Shown here piece by piece: positions 1 through 8,819 of a stretch of 64,000 nucleotides of DNA (the stretch's first letter is position 1; each line of letters opens with the position of its first letter). Under the pieces are notes generated by a model. It did not search any database. It saw nothing but the letters and a program-made list of their open reading frames with translations, and was not told the origin of the DNA. This DNA comes from Larkinella humicola (GTDB lineage Bacteria > Bacteroidota > Bacteroidia > Cytophagales > Spirosomataceae), in the NCBI RefSeq assembly GCF_008727875.1, contig NZ_VTWS01000001.1, positions 62,001-126,000 of the forward strand, written 5' to 3'. Both the position numbers and the translations under genes were made by a program.

Positions 1-23
1 CATACCTTCTAAACGATACGATC

Positions 24-812
24 ATGAAAGCCAGTAAAACCAAAACCGTCCTGTTTGTTACCGGAGCCTTCGTCGCCAACAGTGGCTGGGATGAATGGAA
101 AGCCTATTTCGAAAGCAAAGGCTATCAAACCCTCGCCCCGGCCTGGCCCTACAAAAACGGCACGGCAGCCGAGCTGAGAAACCGCCAGCCAAACGACACC
201 GACCTGGCCGCCCTGACCCTGGGCGAACTCGTTGACCACTACGCGGCTATCGCCAAAAGCCTGCCCGAAAAACCGATCATCATCGGACACTCGCTGGGCG
301 GTCTGATCACGCAGATTCTGGTGAGCCGCGATCTGGCGGCAGCCGCCGTCGCCATCCACTCCGTGCCGCCACAAGGCGTTTTTCCCTACGAATTTTCGTT
401 TCTGAAAGCCGGCTGGAAAGCACTCGGGTTGTTTACCTCGCTCAAGAAAACCTACCTGATGTCTTTCAAAGACTGGCAGTATGCTTTCGTGAATAACATG
501 CCGCTGGCCGAGCAACAAAAGGCATACGACGAAAACACGATTCCGGAATCGAAAACCGTTGCCCGCGGGGGGCTAACCAGTGCCGCCAAAGTGGATTTTG
601 CCAAACCGCACGTTCCCCTCCTGCTCACCTCCGGCGAAATCGACAACATCATCCCGGCCCATTTGAACTACCGGAATTTCAAAGCGTATAAGCCTAACGG
701 TTCAGTACTGGATTACAAGGAATTTCCAGGGCGTAACCACTACGTGCTGGGTCAACCGACCTGGAAGGAAGACGCCGATTATATTCTGGACTGGCTCACC
801 AAACACGTCTGA
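24..812 (+). CDS. Alpha/beta hydrolase
   Basis: Predicted soluble alpha/beta-hydrolase of 262 residues, probably an esterase or lipase-like enzyme; the substrate cannot be told from sequence. The nucleophile elbow GHSLGG places the catalytic serine at residue 90. A candidate acid lies in GEIDNIIP near residue 207 and the catalytic histidine in GRNHYVLG near residue 240, the usual order for the fold. There is no signal peptide, so it should be cytoplasmic. The ATG at the given start is the first in frame and leaves a normal family length. It stands alone, with about 195 bases before the next gene, an Lrp regulator on the same strand. Confidence 0.85.
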   Translation: MKASKTKTVLFVTGAFVANSGWDEWKAYFESKGYQTLAPAWPYKNGTAAELRNRQPNDTDLAALTLGELVDHYAAIAKSLPEKPIIIGHSLGGLITQILVSRDLAAAAVAIHSVPPQGVFPYEFSFLKAGWKALGLFTSLKKTYLMSFKDWQYAFVNNMPLAEQQKAYDENTIPESKTVARGGLTSAAKVDFAKPHVPLLLTSGEIDNIIPAHLNYRNFKAYKPNGSVLDYKEFPGRNHYVLGQPTWKEDADYILDWLTKHV

Positions 813-1007
813 TCAGATTGTCTGATGCCCGCTGCCTATTCTCATCAAGTACCGAAGCCGTCTACATTGTTGTTGAACGATAGTTCGACAGACTTTTTTT
901 AGGAATTTGTCAAATAAATCAGTTAATTCTATTGCGATACGATAGATGATAAGATAGTATTGCTGAATGGAACCCGTTTAGGAATTGAAAAAAGAAAAAT
1001 TTTCGGC

Positions 1008-1472
1008 ATGGAACAACTGGATGAAATTGACAAAAAACTGCTGCGGCTTTTGCAGGAAGACGCGAAACTAACCACCAAAGAACTAGCCTCCCAACTGGGC
1101 TTGACCCTCTCACCGGTTTACGAACGGATCAAACGGCTGGAAGGTCTCGGTTTTATCAAACAGTATGTGGCGGTTTTGGATAAAAACCTGCTGGGCCAGC
1201 CAATTACTACGTTTTGCCAGGTATCGATGCGGTATCACGACAAGGCTTTCATCAACAAGTTTGAAGAAGAAATCAAGAAGCTGGTTGAAGTCCAGGAGTG
1301 TTACCACATGGCCGGACAAGTCGACTTCCTGCTGAAAATCCACGTCGGCAGTTTAGACGAATACCACAATTTCGTAAAATACAAACTGTCTGAAATTGAG
1401 AACATTGGCACCCTGAACAGCACGTTTGTGCTGAAAGAAATCAAACGCAATCTGGGCTATCCGATTCACTGA
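1008..1472 (+). CDS. Lrp/AsnC family transcriptional regulator
   Basis: Small DNA-binding regulator of 154 residues of the Lrp/AsnC (feast/famine) family. The N-terminal half is a winged helix-turn-helix beginning MEQLDEIDKKLLRLLQ and containing LASQLGLTLSPVYERIKRLE; the C-terminal half is the RAM ligand-binding and oligomerisation domain, with the typical CYHMAGQVDFLL stretch. The open frame extends 16 codons upstream, but the internal ATG is chosen because the family begins right at the LDEID helix. It may sense an amino acid; the neighbours do not show which. Its 3' end overlaps the convergent TRIC channel gene by 7 bases. Confidence 0.9.
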   Translation: MEQLDEIDKKLLRLLQEDAKLTTKELASQLGLTLSPVYERIKRLEGLGFIKQYVAVLDKNLLGQPITTFCQVSMRYHDKAFINKFEEEIKKLVEVQECYHMAGQVDFLLKIHVGSLDEYHNFVKYKLSEIENIGTLNSTFVLKEIKRNLGYPIH

Positions 1473-2083
1473 TTGTCGATGCGGGGCAATGACCAGCCTT
1501 TCCGGATGGCCAGCAGACGAATCAGGGTAATGGATCCGGCGGAAAGCAGGAAATTAAGGGTTGGGTCGAGTTCCAGCGTATGGCCGATCAGGTAAATGAT
1601 GGCTCCGGCCAGGCAGGCGGTAGCGTAAATCTGCCGGTCGAAAATCAGGGGCAAATCATTCACCAGCGTATCCCGCAAAACGCCCCCGAAAAGTGCCGAA
1701 ATCATTCCCAGCAGAATGGCGGCCCAGTGGTTGACGTCCAGACTCAGGGCTTTTTGCATGCCGAAAATGGTGTAAATGCCGATGCCCAGCGTATCGAAGA
1801 ACAGCAGTGCGTTGCGAAGTTTTCCCAGCCACCACCGTCGGCCTAAAACCGCAACACCGACGCTGCCCATGATCACGATCAGGTAATTCGGGTCCCTGAT
1901 CCAGGCGATGGGGTAAGCTCCCATCACCACATCACGCAGGGTACCGCCACCGGTAGCCGTCAGGAAGCCAATAAAAAAGATACCGAATAAATCATGGTAC
2001 ATTTTTTTGCTCAAGGCCGACAGGGCGCCCGAAATGGCGAAAACACTCGTCCCGACGAGGTCAATGAAATACCCGGTTGTCAT
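1466..2083 (-). CDS. Trimeric intracellular cation channel (TRIC/UPF0126) family protein
   Basis: Integral membrane protein of 205 residues with about seven hydrophobic segments. It has the two internally repeated halves typical of the UPF0126/TRIC family (YicG/YadS type): ATGGGTLRDVVMG in the first and FGGVLRDTLVND in the second. Bacterial relatives have been linked to potassium or glycine transport, so the substrate here is open. The length is normal for the family. The stop codon overlaps the end of the convergent Lrp gene by a few bases, leaving no room for a separate terminator between them. Confidence 0.85.
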   Translation of the reverse strand: MTTGYFIDLVGTSVFAISGALSALSKKMYHDLFGIFFIGFLTATGGGTLRDVVMGAYPIAWIRDPNYLIVIMGSVGVAVLGRRWWLGKLRNALLFFDTLGIGIYTIFGMQKALSLDVNHWAAILLGMISALFGGVLRDTLVNDLPLIFDRQIYATACLAGAIIYLIGHTLELDPTLNFLLSAGSITLIRLLAIRKGWSLPRIDNQ

Positions 2084-2162
2084 GTTTCAAAGGAAACACT
2101 TTTCTGGCATATCCTGCGAAATTTATCCGGTTTCAGTGTCGATCAAACGTGTGTCTCAACGA

Positions 2163-3149
2163 TTATTTCTCCGGCAAAAAACCGCCGGATGGGTTTTCCA
2201 ATGAGGTATTGAGCCAGACGACTTTTTGTTCCGACTGGTGTTCCTGCCCGATAATGTCCCGGTAGAGTTCGGGTCGGCGGGCCAGTTTGTAGCGATAACC
2301 GCCCGCCAGCGTCAGCTTTTCCGGGGTGCAAACCGCCATCGCCAGGTCATTGCCGAGCGTCCGGCATTCGGCCAGCACATCGCCAAATGGGTCGATAATC
2401 ATCGAACAGCCGTTCTTGAGCTGATCGTCGTCCATGCCAATCGGGTTGGAAAAAACCACGTAAATGCCGTTGTCGTAGGCCCGGGCCGGGAGCCACTTCA
2501 TCAACCAGGCGCGGCCTTTCATGCCGTCAAATTCGAGCCGCAGCGAGGTTGGATCCTGCTCCCGGTTTTCCCAGAGCACCGGATCGACAAACCCGGCGCC
2601 GGGGCGGGTCGAGGGCGTGCCCATCGTGACGTGCGGCATGAAAATGATGTCGGCGCCCAGCAACGTGGTGGCCCGGACATTCTCGATGATGTTGTTATCG
2701 TAACAGATCAAAATGCCACATTTCCAGCCCTTGATCTCAAACACGACGTATTGATCACCCGGCAGCAGGTGCGGATTGATAAAGGGATGGAGTTTGCGGT
2801 ATTTGGCAACCAGCCCGTTTTCATCGACGCACACGTACGGCTTATACAGGCGGTTTTGGTCGTCTTTTTCAAACAAACCGGCCAGAACCACAATCTGGTG
2901 TTCGCGGGCAATTTCGGTCAGCGCCCGAACGCTGTCGCCGTCCGGTACGGGTTCGGCCAGTTCCAGCATCTGTTCCCGCGACAGGTGCCGGGCGTGGGTG
3001 TAGCCGGTAATCGAGCATTCGTGAAAAGCGATCACATCGGCACCCTGTTGGGCTGCCTGCGCGGCTAACTGGCGGATAATCGAAAGGTTATAGTCCTTAT
3101 CACCGTTGCGGTGTTCAAACTGGGCGGTGGCAATGCGAAGCGGTTCCAT
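2163..3149 (-). CDS. Carbon-nitrogen hydrolase (nitrilase superfamily)
   Basis: Cytoplasmic amidase-type enzyme of 328 residues. The nitrilase Glu-Lys-Cys triad is visible: Glu in IAFHECSITGY, Lys in KYRKLHPF and the nucleophile Cys in CGILICYDNNI. It hydrolyses a C-N bond of an amide, nitrile or carbamoyl compound; the overall look is nearest to N-carbamoylputrescine amidase and aliphatic amidases, but the substrate is not certain. The longer frame starting 22 codons upstream is rejected because the family begins at MEPLRIATAQFE. A repeat-rich gap follows upstream of the start. Confidence 0.85.
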   Translation of the reverse strand: MEPLRIATAQFEHRNGDKDYNLSIIRQLAAQAAQQGADVIAFHECSITGYTHARHLSREQMLELAEPVPDGDSVRALTEIAREHQIVVLAGLFEKDDQNRLYKPYVCVDENGLVAKYRKLHPFINPHLLPGDQYVVFEIKGWKCGILICYDNNIIENVRATTLLGADIIFMPHVTMGTPSTRPGAGFVDPVLWENREQDPTSLRLEFDGMKGRAWLMKWLPARAYDNGIYVVFSNPIGMDDDQLKNGCSMIIDPFGDVLAECRTLGNDLAMAVCTPEKLTLAGGYRYKLARRPELYRDIIGQEHQSEQKVVWLNTSLENPSGGFLPEK

Positions 3150-3237
3150 CCCGCAAAAGTAAAACGAGAATCCAGTTTCGGCTAATGAATACCGCCCCCA
3201 TTTATCAGAATTCAAGAAATACCCGTTCGGTTTGTTG

Positions 3238-3410
3238 CCCCGTTAGGGGCTCCACAGCGTAGCGTCGGTAGTCAACACGGTTTTGTTACGTTTCCGCGTA
3301 CCTCACGGTACGCGACCACCGTCTTGCTTAAATAGTTGCGTACCTGACGGCACGCGGGAAGGGGAAAAATCACCTTATCTACCGACGCTGCGCTGTTCAA
3401 TCCCTCCGGG
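3238..3410. repeat. Family C palindromic repeat, copy 1
   Basis: The unit has outer arms CAGCGTAGCGTCGGTA and TACCGACGCTGCGCTG that can pair with one mismatch. Inside are two small hairpins of the form GCGTACCT-CACGG-TACGCG. Further out are short GC-rich palindromes (CCCCGTTAGGGG on the left, TCCCTCCGGGA on the right). A second copy in the same orientation with the same order of parts is at 63299-63470. No open reading frame runs through either copy. Confidence 0.8.
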
Positions 3411-3440
3411 ATTTTTGGATTTAATCCTGTTGTAGCTGTG

Positions 3441-3676
3441 GGTTTATTAATCTAAACAAAATAAACGCCGAATTCATATTTGGCTTATCAGCCCACAGCT
3501 TTAGCTGTGGGTATAGCGAAAATTCTAACTATTACCAAAACCGTTTCAACGGTTTTACCGGCCAGCAAACCGTTAAAACGGTTCCGGGACGATTCGGTTT
3601 CGTTTCAACTTCCCACAGCTAAAGCTGTGGGCTGATAAACATTCAATCCGGCGTTTATTTTGTTTAAATCAATTAA
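3441..3676. repeat. Family A palindromic repeat, copy 1
   Basis: The unit is bounded by a perfect 18-base inverted repeat (3453-3470 and 3649-3666, TAAACAAAATAAACGCCG and its complement). Inside come, in order, CCCACAGCTTTAGCTGTGGG, AACCGTTTCAACGGTT, AACCGTTAAAACGGTT and CCCACAGCTAAAGCTGTGGG, each itself a small palindrome. Copy 2 at 24560-24790 is the same unit in inverted orientation, and a degenerate third copy is at 45064-45374. Confidence 0.85.
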
Positions 3677-3708
3677 CCGCCGAATCACGGGATAACCGAT
3701 CTGGTATA

Positions 3709-5730
3709 TTACGGCTTGGCCGCTTCCTGCACCATCTTCTGCTGCAACCACGCCAGGTTGAACCGGTAGTGAATGCTGCTACTAATCAGATGAATCAGAT
3801 TGTCAGGCGTTTGCGTAAGGGCCAGATACCCGCGCGGTTCGGCATTTGTTGCGTTCATTTCGAAGGCCCCTGTCCAGGCTCCGCCGTTGAGGTAGCGGTA
3901 TTTCCCGTCGGTTAACAGCTTCTTCACCGGCCAGGTTTTGCCTTCGTCGTAGGAAAGAGCGGCATACATGCCGTAGCCTTTGAACGGTTTTCCGCTGGCA
4001 TCGGTAAATACCATGCCTTTCTTGGTTTCGTCGGGTTCTTCGGGGTGGTGCGTAAACGCAATCAGCATCAGTGGGCCTTCGTTCAGCCGGTAGAAAATCA
4101 GCCGTTGCCCACCCGCAATCGGCGGAAACTCCGAGGGCGAATAGGTCCAGGTTTTGCCCATGTCCTTCGATAAACTCATCGGCATTTTTGCGATTCCGTC
4201 TGCCCCGGAAACGTTATCGTTGCGGCCAAACGCCATCAAACTGCCGTCTTTCAACTGCGTCACCCCCGCGTGAATCCCGGCAATCAGTCCGCCCGATGCG
4301 CCGGTTTTGTACTCCGGTTTTTGCGGATCGGTATAGGGAGCCACCCAGGTTTTGCCGCCATCCTTGCTGACGTGCACCGCCGTTCCGCCTGACGAACTGG
4401 GATCAGCATCACAGGCCTGCACCAGCCAGCCTTCTTTCGTCTGAAACAGCCCGGCAATCACCTGATGCCGTTTTTCGTGTTCCGGGGCCACCAGTTGCGG
4501 GGCCGACCAGGTCGCGCCGTTGTCGCGGCTGATGCGCAACACCATCGCCAGATTCTGCCAGTCTCCGCTGGCTTCGACGCCGTTCATGTGGTACATCGTT
4601 CCCTTGCCGTCGTGAAAAAGCGAGCTGCCGGTCATGTTTCGATCCGGCACTTTGAAAAATTCGGAGGGCGCATCCCAGCGCGTCTGACCGGCGCGCAACC
4701 GACTGGCCACCACCGTCATTTCACGCCCGGATTCCCGCTCGGTCGAAAACCAGATCGCCAGCAAATCCCCGTTGGGACACCAGCTCAGGGCGGGTTGGTG
4801 GTTGTGCGAATAATACGTCACCCCGGCATCACAAGCCGGTTTGTTGGCGTAGCGAATCGGTTCCAGAAAAACCGGCTGCAAAGGCGACACGGTTTTCCAC
4901 GAAAACGGTTTTTGGGCAACGTTCTGCGCGTGGGCTTTGGCCGGCAGGGCCGGAAGCGGCTGACTGACCGGTTTTTCGGCCTGCACGACCCGAAAGCCCA
5001 CCAGCCAGTGTTTGTCGTCGGGAATCATGCCCAGGCGGTTGGTCGCCCGCAAATAGTTCATCGGGGTGCCGTGGCTGCCTCCGCGCGTCACTCGGAACAA
5101 ACCGGCAGCCCGGCCGACGGGGTCGCGCTGTTCGGCGGCTTCGTAGGGGCCATACCAGTCCGAGCACCACTCTTCGACGTTGCCGTGCAGATCCTGCAAG
5201 CCCCACGGATTCGCGGGATTTTGCCCCACTTTCAATGATACCACCACCGGCGTCCGGTCGGTTTTCTGGCTTTTCTGGTAGCTATTGGGTAAAAACCGGC
5301 CCGTCGAAAAGTCGGTAACGGTTCCGGCATGACAGGCGTATTCCCACTCGGCTTCGGTGGGTAACCGATACGGTTTGCCTTCTTTTTTGCTCAGCCAGTC
5401 GCAGAAAGCCACCGCTTCGGCGTAGTTCACAAACACCACCGCTTCGTCATCTTCCTTGGAAAAACCGGCTTTGCCGCGCAGCTTTTTATGTTCAGGGTCG
5501 AACGCTTCGTATTGCGCATTGGTCACCTCGGTGGCCGCCATCCGGAACGGTTTGCTGATCGTCACGCGGTGTACCGGTGCTTCGTCGGCGTTTTCGCCTT
5601 CGCCCTCCGACCCCCTATAATACCGCCCGGCGGGAATAGTCACCAGCTTCATGCCGACGGTATTGGTCTCCTGGGCGAAGGCGGTTTTTGAAAACAGAAG
5701 GCAGAGGAGAATGAGACGGCTTGGTTTCAT
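3709..5730 (-). CDS. Secreted SUMF1-like/sialidase (Asp-box) fusion protein
   Basis: Exported protein of 673 residues with a signal peptide ending near residue 20 (TAFAQ). Residues 25-250 form a SUMF1/formylglycine-generating-enzyme-like domain (RLPTEAEWEYA, LHGNVEEWC, TRGGS). The cysteine pair expected near the RGGS motif of true FGE is absent, so it is more likely a binding or structural domain. Residues 290-660 form a sialidase-type beta propeller with four Asp boxes (SxDxGxTW) at residues 401, 455, 521 and 593. It lies directly downstream of a NanA/DapA-like lyase and a sodium symporter, which suggests it releases or binds a sugar acid imported by that system. Glycosidase activity is inferred, not proven. 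Confidence 0.82.
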   Translation of the reverse strand: MKPSRLILLCLLFSKTAFAQETNTVGMKLVTIPAGRYYRGSEGEGENADEAPVHRVTISKPFRMAATEVTNAQYEAFDPEHKKLRGKAGFSKEDDEAVVFVNYAEAVAFCDWLSKKEGKPYRLPTEAEWEYACHAGTVTDFSTGRFLPNSYQKSQKTDRTPVVVSLKVGQNPANPWGLQDLHGNVEEWCSDWYGPYEAAEQRDPVGRAAGLFRVTRGGSHGTPMNYLRATNRLGMIPDDKHWLVGFRVVQAEKPVSQPLPALPAKAHAQNVAQKPFSWKTVSPLQPVFLEPIRYANKPACDAGVTYYSHNHQPALSWCPNGDLLAIWFSTERESGREMTVVASRLRAGQTRWDAPSEFFKVPDRNMTGSSLFHDGKGTMYHMNGVEASGDWQNLAMVLRISRDNGATWSAPQLVAPEHEKRHQVIAGLFQTKEGWLVQACDADPSSSGGTAVHVSKDGGKTWVAPYTDPQKPEYKTGASGGLIAGIHAGVTQLKDGSLMAFGRNDNVSGADGIAKMPMSLSKDMGKTWTYSPSEFPPIAGGQRLIFYRLNEGPLMLIAFTHHPEEPDETKKGMVFTDASGKPFKGYGMYAALSYDEGKTWPVKKLLTDGKYRYLNGGAWTGAFEMNATNAEPRGYLALTQTPDNLIHLISSSIHYRFNLAWLQQKMVQEAAKP

Positions 5731-5768
5731 ACGGACTTAAGAATTTGGGAAATAAGGCTTCATTGCTC

Positions 5769-5850
5769 GATAGGAACACGGATTGAACGGATCAAAACGA
5801 ATTACAATCGGTGTAAATCCGTTTTGATCCGTTCAATCCGTGTTCCTATC
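5769..5850. repeat. 31-bp perfect inverted repeat overlapping a stop codon
   Basis: Arms 5769-5799 and 5820-5850 are exact reverse complements (31 bases) around a 20-base loop. The right arm contains the TAG stop of the lyase gene (5846-5848). It sits between two co-directional genes, so it may act as an attenuator or mRNA-stabilising hairpin; it has no U-tract. Confidence 0.85.
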
Positions 5851-6817
5851 CGATCAATTTCCCGACGAAAACCGGCTCGATTCCCAATTCCAGTTGGAGT
5901 TGATTGGCGGTTTCGACCAGGGCATCCATGTCGCGTTGCAGGGCCGGTGTCAGGGGATCGACGTCCCGGCGGGTGTACAGCGAAATGGGCAATCCGCGTT
6001 TTTGCAGGGTATATTTAGCAATGGTCGGATAGGCTGTATGAACCAGATCCATACAATCTACGAAAAACTGCTGCACCCGCTTGACATCGTCCTGACGCGC
6101 CGAGTTATTGTAGTTGTTGGCCAGCCACACGACCAGTTCCGGAAATTCATTGCCCTGAATGCACGACAAGCCAGCCGCTCCGGCCTGCAACGACGAAACC
6201 GCATTGACCATGTAGGCATCGTATAAACCGAACCGATATCCGGCACCAACGGCAATCCGGCGGGCTACTTCGGCATCATCCAGGCAGGTATCTTTGTGGT
6301 AAATAAGCCGTCCGGTGGGCATCAAGTCTTTTAATATCTCGCTGCTGATCAACCGCTTATACGGAACCGGGCATTCGTAGAAACCCAGTGGAATGTTTTC
6401 GGTCAGGGCAATCAGCTCGTGCATCCGTTCCAGAAAAACCGCATCCGATTCGTCGGCATCGGCAATCAGGCTGGTGATCACGATCACGGCCTGAACACCG
6501 GTATCGTAAATCTGCTTAACGAAGTCGGCCTGCTGGGCGATGGGTCCACCGAATGTGCCTGTGGCGACCACCGGAACCCGCCCGGCGGTTTGGTCCACAA
6601 CCAGTTTGGTGACAGCCAGCCGTTCGGCTTCCGTCAGTTCGTACATCTCGCTGGACAAACAGTTGGCAAACAGGCCCGCAGCACCCGCTTCGATGTAAAA
6701 TTCGGTCAATTGGGCCAGCGTCGCCGTATCGACGGCACCGGTTTCCTGAAAAGGCGTAAGCATGACGGGGATGAACCCACGGGGCAACGACCCGACTGAA
6801 GGAGTGGAGGATGGCAT
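5846..6817 (-). CDS. Dihydrodipicolinate synthase/N-acetylneuraminate lyase family protein
   Basis: Class I aldolase-type TIM barrel of 323 residues. The Schiff-base lysine is K175 in IYHKDTC and the conserved tyrosine is Y147 in GFYECP; the N-terminal GFIPVMLTPF is the usual first strand of the family. The sequence is not close enough to DapA to call lysine biosynthesis. The neighbours (Asp-box sialidase downstream, sodium:solute symporter upstream, divergent AraC regulator) favour cleavage of a sialic acid or another 2-keto-3-deoxy acid. The frame could start 14 codons earlier, but that ATG falls inside a hairpin, so the ATG before PSSTPSVG is preferred. Confidence 0.82.
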   Translation of the reverse strand: MPSSTPSVGSLPRGFIPVMLTPFQETGAVDTATLAQLTEFYIEAGAAGLFANCLSSEMYELTEAERLAVTKLVVDQTAGRVPVVATGTFGGPIAQQADFVKQIYDTGVQAVIVITSLIADADESDAVFLERMHELIALTENIPLGFYECPVPYKRLISSEILKDLMPTGRLIYHKDTCLDDAEVARRIAVGAGYRFGLYDAYMVNAVSSLQAGAAGLSCIQGNEFPELVVWLANNYNNSARQDDVKRVQQFFVDCMDLVHTAYPTIAKYTLQKRGLPISLYTRRDVDPLTPALQRDMDALVETANQLQLELGIEPVFVGKLIG

Positions 6818-6851
6818 GGTTGGAGGAAAGAAGGTAAAAAAGATCGTTACC

Positions 6852-6891
6852 CTGCCCACCGTCCCCTTGAGGGACGGTGGAGGACGGGCAG
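6852..6891. repeat. GC-rich hairpin between symporter and lyase genes
   Basis: The inner stem CCACCGTCCC (6856-6865) pairs with GGGACGGTGG (6871-6880) around a 5-base loop, and CTGCCC/GGGCAG can extend it with a bulge. It is in the intercistronic gap of the symporter-lyase operon and could tune expression of the lyase gene. Confidence 0.7.
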
Positions 6892-6948
6892 ACTAAGGGT
6901 TAGGGTTTAGAAACAGACTTTTTAATTGGGTTAGTCAAGGGGTACACG

Positions 6949-8547
6949 CTACTGGTTAATGACGCTGTTGTTGGGCTTTAATTCAGAAACCGGTTCGAGC
7001 TTTTTGCCCCGAAGTCGGGTGAGCAGCAAGCCAACCAGGAATATCGTTAGCGTTCCAACCACCATGACCATATTCAGGTGAAAGGTGCTGCGGAGAGCCG
7101 CATATTCGTCGGGAATCTGGGGCGAAAACGTCATCCAGACAATTACCAGGACTCCGATCAGGGTGGCCGCCAGCGCTTCGGCATTCTGGGTTTGCCGGGA
7201 AATCATGCCCAGTAAAAACAGACCCAGCATGCCACCGGCAAAAATACCGGATAGTTGCCACCAGATGTCCAGCACGCTTTTGACGCCAATCATGGCAATG
7301 CCAGCCATCATGCCCAACACCCCAAAAACCGTCGTGGCTACGTATAAAAGCCGCAGCGACTGCGCCCCCGACAGGTTGGGTTTCAGATACCGCTGGTAAA
7401 TATCGACGGAAAAAACCGTGGCCGACGCGTTCATGCTCGAACTGATGGTGCTCATGGCCGCCGACAAAATGGCGGCAACGATCAGGCCCACCAGCCCGGC
7501 CGGCACCTTGTTCACCATGAAATGCGGCATCACTTTATCGCCATATTCCGCCGGACTCAGAGTGGCCGCCAGTTGCCGAATGGCTTCGGGGCTGCCGTTG
7601 GGCAGGCGTTCGCCCGCAACCTGCATCCGAATGGCGTCGAGCAGTTCGGGGTTGGTTTGATAATAGGCGTAGAGACACGAACCAAGCACAAAAAACATCA
7701 GCGAAACCGGCACATACAGGTAGACGCACAGCCAGATAGACCGCGCGGCTTCCTTAATGGACGTCGTGGTATGATACCGCTGAACGTAGTTCTGATCCAT
7801 CCCGAAGTTGTTCAGGTTCATAAAAAAACCGTACAGGAAAATCACCCAGAAGGTTGACTGCGAGAAATTTGGCGCAAAACTACCCAGACTGAATTTATCG
7901 TCGGCTTTCCCGATCTCGATTATCTTATCGACTCCTCCGGGCATGCCGTCGACGACCAGGTACAGAATGATCAATGCTCCCGCGGTTTTGATGACGCCCT
8001 GCACCACTTCCGTCCAGATCACCGCTTCCATGCCGCCCATCACCGTGTAGAGAATGATGCAGATGCCGACCACGATCATGATCGTCGCCATCGGATACCC
8101 CGTCAACGCCTGCAAACTGAGGGCGATGCCGAAGAAAATGGACCCCATGCGGGCGAGCTGGGTCAGCAGAAAGCAGACAACGGCGTAGGTCCGGGCCCAG
8201 GCCCCAAACCGGTGTTCGAGGTGGGTATAGGCCGACACCTCGCCGGTATTGCGGTAAAACGGAACAAAATACCGGGCAGCTACCCAGGCCGACAGTGGCA
8301 TGGCCAGACTAAAAACGAACGAATTCCAGTTGCTGCCGAAGGCTTTGCCCGGTACGCCCAGAAAGGTATTGCTGCTGAGAAAGGTTGCGTAAATTGACAT
8401 GCCAATGGCCCAGCCCGGAATCTTCCCCGAGGCTTTGGTGAACTGATCGGCACTCTTGTTGTTGCGGGAAAAATAAACCCCAACGGCAATCATCCCGACC
8501 AGATACGCTATGATGACCAGCAAATCGACAACGGGAAGGGTTTTCAT
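6949..8547 (-). CDS. Sodium:solute symporter (SSS family)
   Basis: Inner-membrane sodium-coupled transporter of 532 residues with about 13 to 14 hydrophobic segments, starting MKTLPVVDLLVIIAYLVG. The SSS-type stretches GKIPGWAIGMSIYATFLSS and AAILSAAMSTISSSMNA are visible. It is the first gene of a three-gene minus-strand operon with the lyase and the sialidase-like protein, so sialic acid or another sugar acid is the likely cargo. The upstream alternative start (7 codons earlier) is close to a palindromic repeat and is less likely. Confidence 0.88.
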   Translation of the reverse strand: MKTLPVVDLLVIIAYLVGMIAVGVYFSRNNKSADQFTKASGKIPGWAIGMSIYATFLSSNTFLGVPGKAFGSNWNSFVFSLAMPLSAWVAARYFVPFYRNTGEVSAYTHLEHRFGAWARTYAVVCFLLTQLARMGSIFFGIALSLQALTGYPMATIMIVVGICIILYTVMGGMEAVIWTEVVQGVIKTAGALIILYLVVDGMPGGVDKIIEIGKADDKFSLGSFAPNFSQSTFWVIFLYGFFMNLNNFGMDQNYVQRYHTTTSIKEAARSIWLCVYLYVPVSLMFFVLGSCLYAYYQTNPELLDAIRMQVAGERLPNGSPEAIRQLAATLSPAEYGDKVMPHFMVNKVPAGLVGLIVAAILSAAMSTISSSMNASATVFSVDIYQRYLKPNLSGAQSLRLLYVATTVFGVLGMMAGIAMIGVKSVLDIWWQLSGIFAGGMLGLFLLGMISRQTQNAEALAATLIGVLVIVWMTFSPQIPDEYAALRSTFHLNMVMVVGTLTIFLVGLLLTRLRGKKLEPVSELKPNNSVINQ

Positions 8548-8562
8548 AAGATTTCGAGCGTA

Positions 8563-8620
8563 CCCCACCCCCCTGAAGGGGGCTTTACGTGATGCAGAAG
8601 CCCCCTTCAGGGGGGTGGGG
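8563..8620. repeat. Family D C-rich/G-rich palindrome, copy 1
   Basis: Exact 23-base arms (8563-8585 and 8598-8620), CCCCACCCCCCTGAAGGGGG and its complement, surround a 12-base loop. Copy 2, at 16949-17015, has 27-base arms. It lies just upstream of the symporter start, inside the presumed 5' untranslated region. Confidence 0.85.
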
Positions 8621-8735
8621 GCAATTGGATAAATTATAAGAATTATTTTTTATTCTTCACCGAAAATAAGTGCTTCTTGATTAGCTTGCGGAGGCACTTT
8701 TATGACTGCACAGGTATTTTATTTCATTTTACTAG

Positions 8736-8743
8736 CAAAAGTA
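8736..8743 (-). promoter_or_regulatory. Possible -7 promoter element for the symporter operon
   Basis: On the minus strand this reads TACTTTTG, matching the Bacteroidota core TAnnTTTG. It is about 190 bases upstream of the symporter start, in the gap shared with the divergent AraC gene. No good -33 TTG is seen at the expected spacing, so the call is weak. Confidence 0.3.
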
Positions 8744-8819
8744 CGCGATAAAGTAGTAACACCGGTATGGGGATTTTTCCAATTAATGTACGAATTTATC
8801 ATTTTCGAGTAATTTCTGA

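Larger units (their letters stand above)
3150..3708. other. Repeat-filled intergenic region
   Basis: This 559-base gap between two minus-strand genes has no credible gene. It is mostly two palindromic repeat units side by side: a family C copy at about 3238-3410 and a family A copy at 3441-3676. The promoter of the nitrilase gene should lie at its left edge, although I see no clear core element there. Confidence 0.7.

Noticed and set aside
2226-3068. Plus-strand open frame of 280 codons
   Set aside because: It is antisense to the nitrilase-family gene, which has its full catalytic triad.
3441-3676. Possible CRISPR array or riboswitch
   Set aside because: There are no regularly spaced direct repeats with unique spacers. 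The palindromes recur at unrelated loci, so this is an interspersed repeat, not a gene-specific riboswitch.
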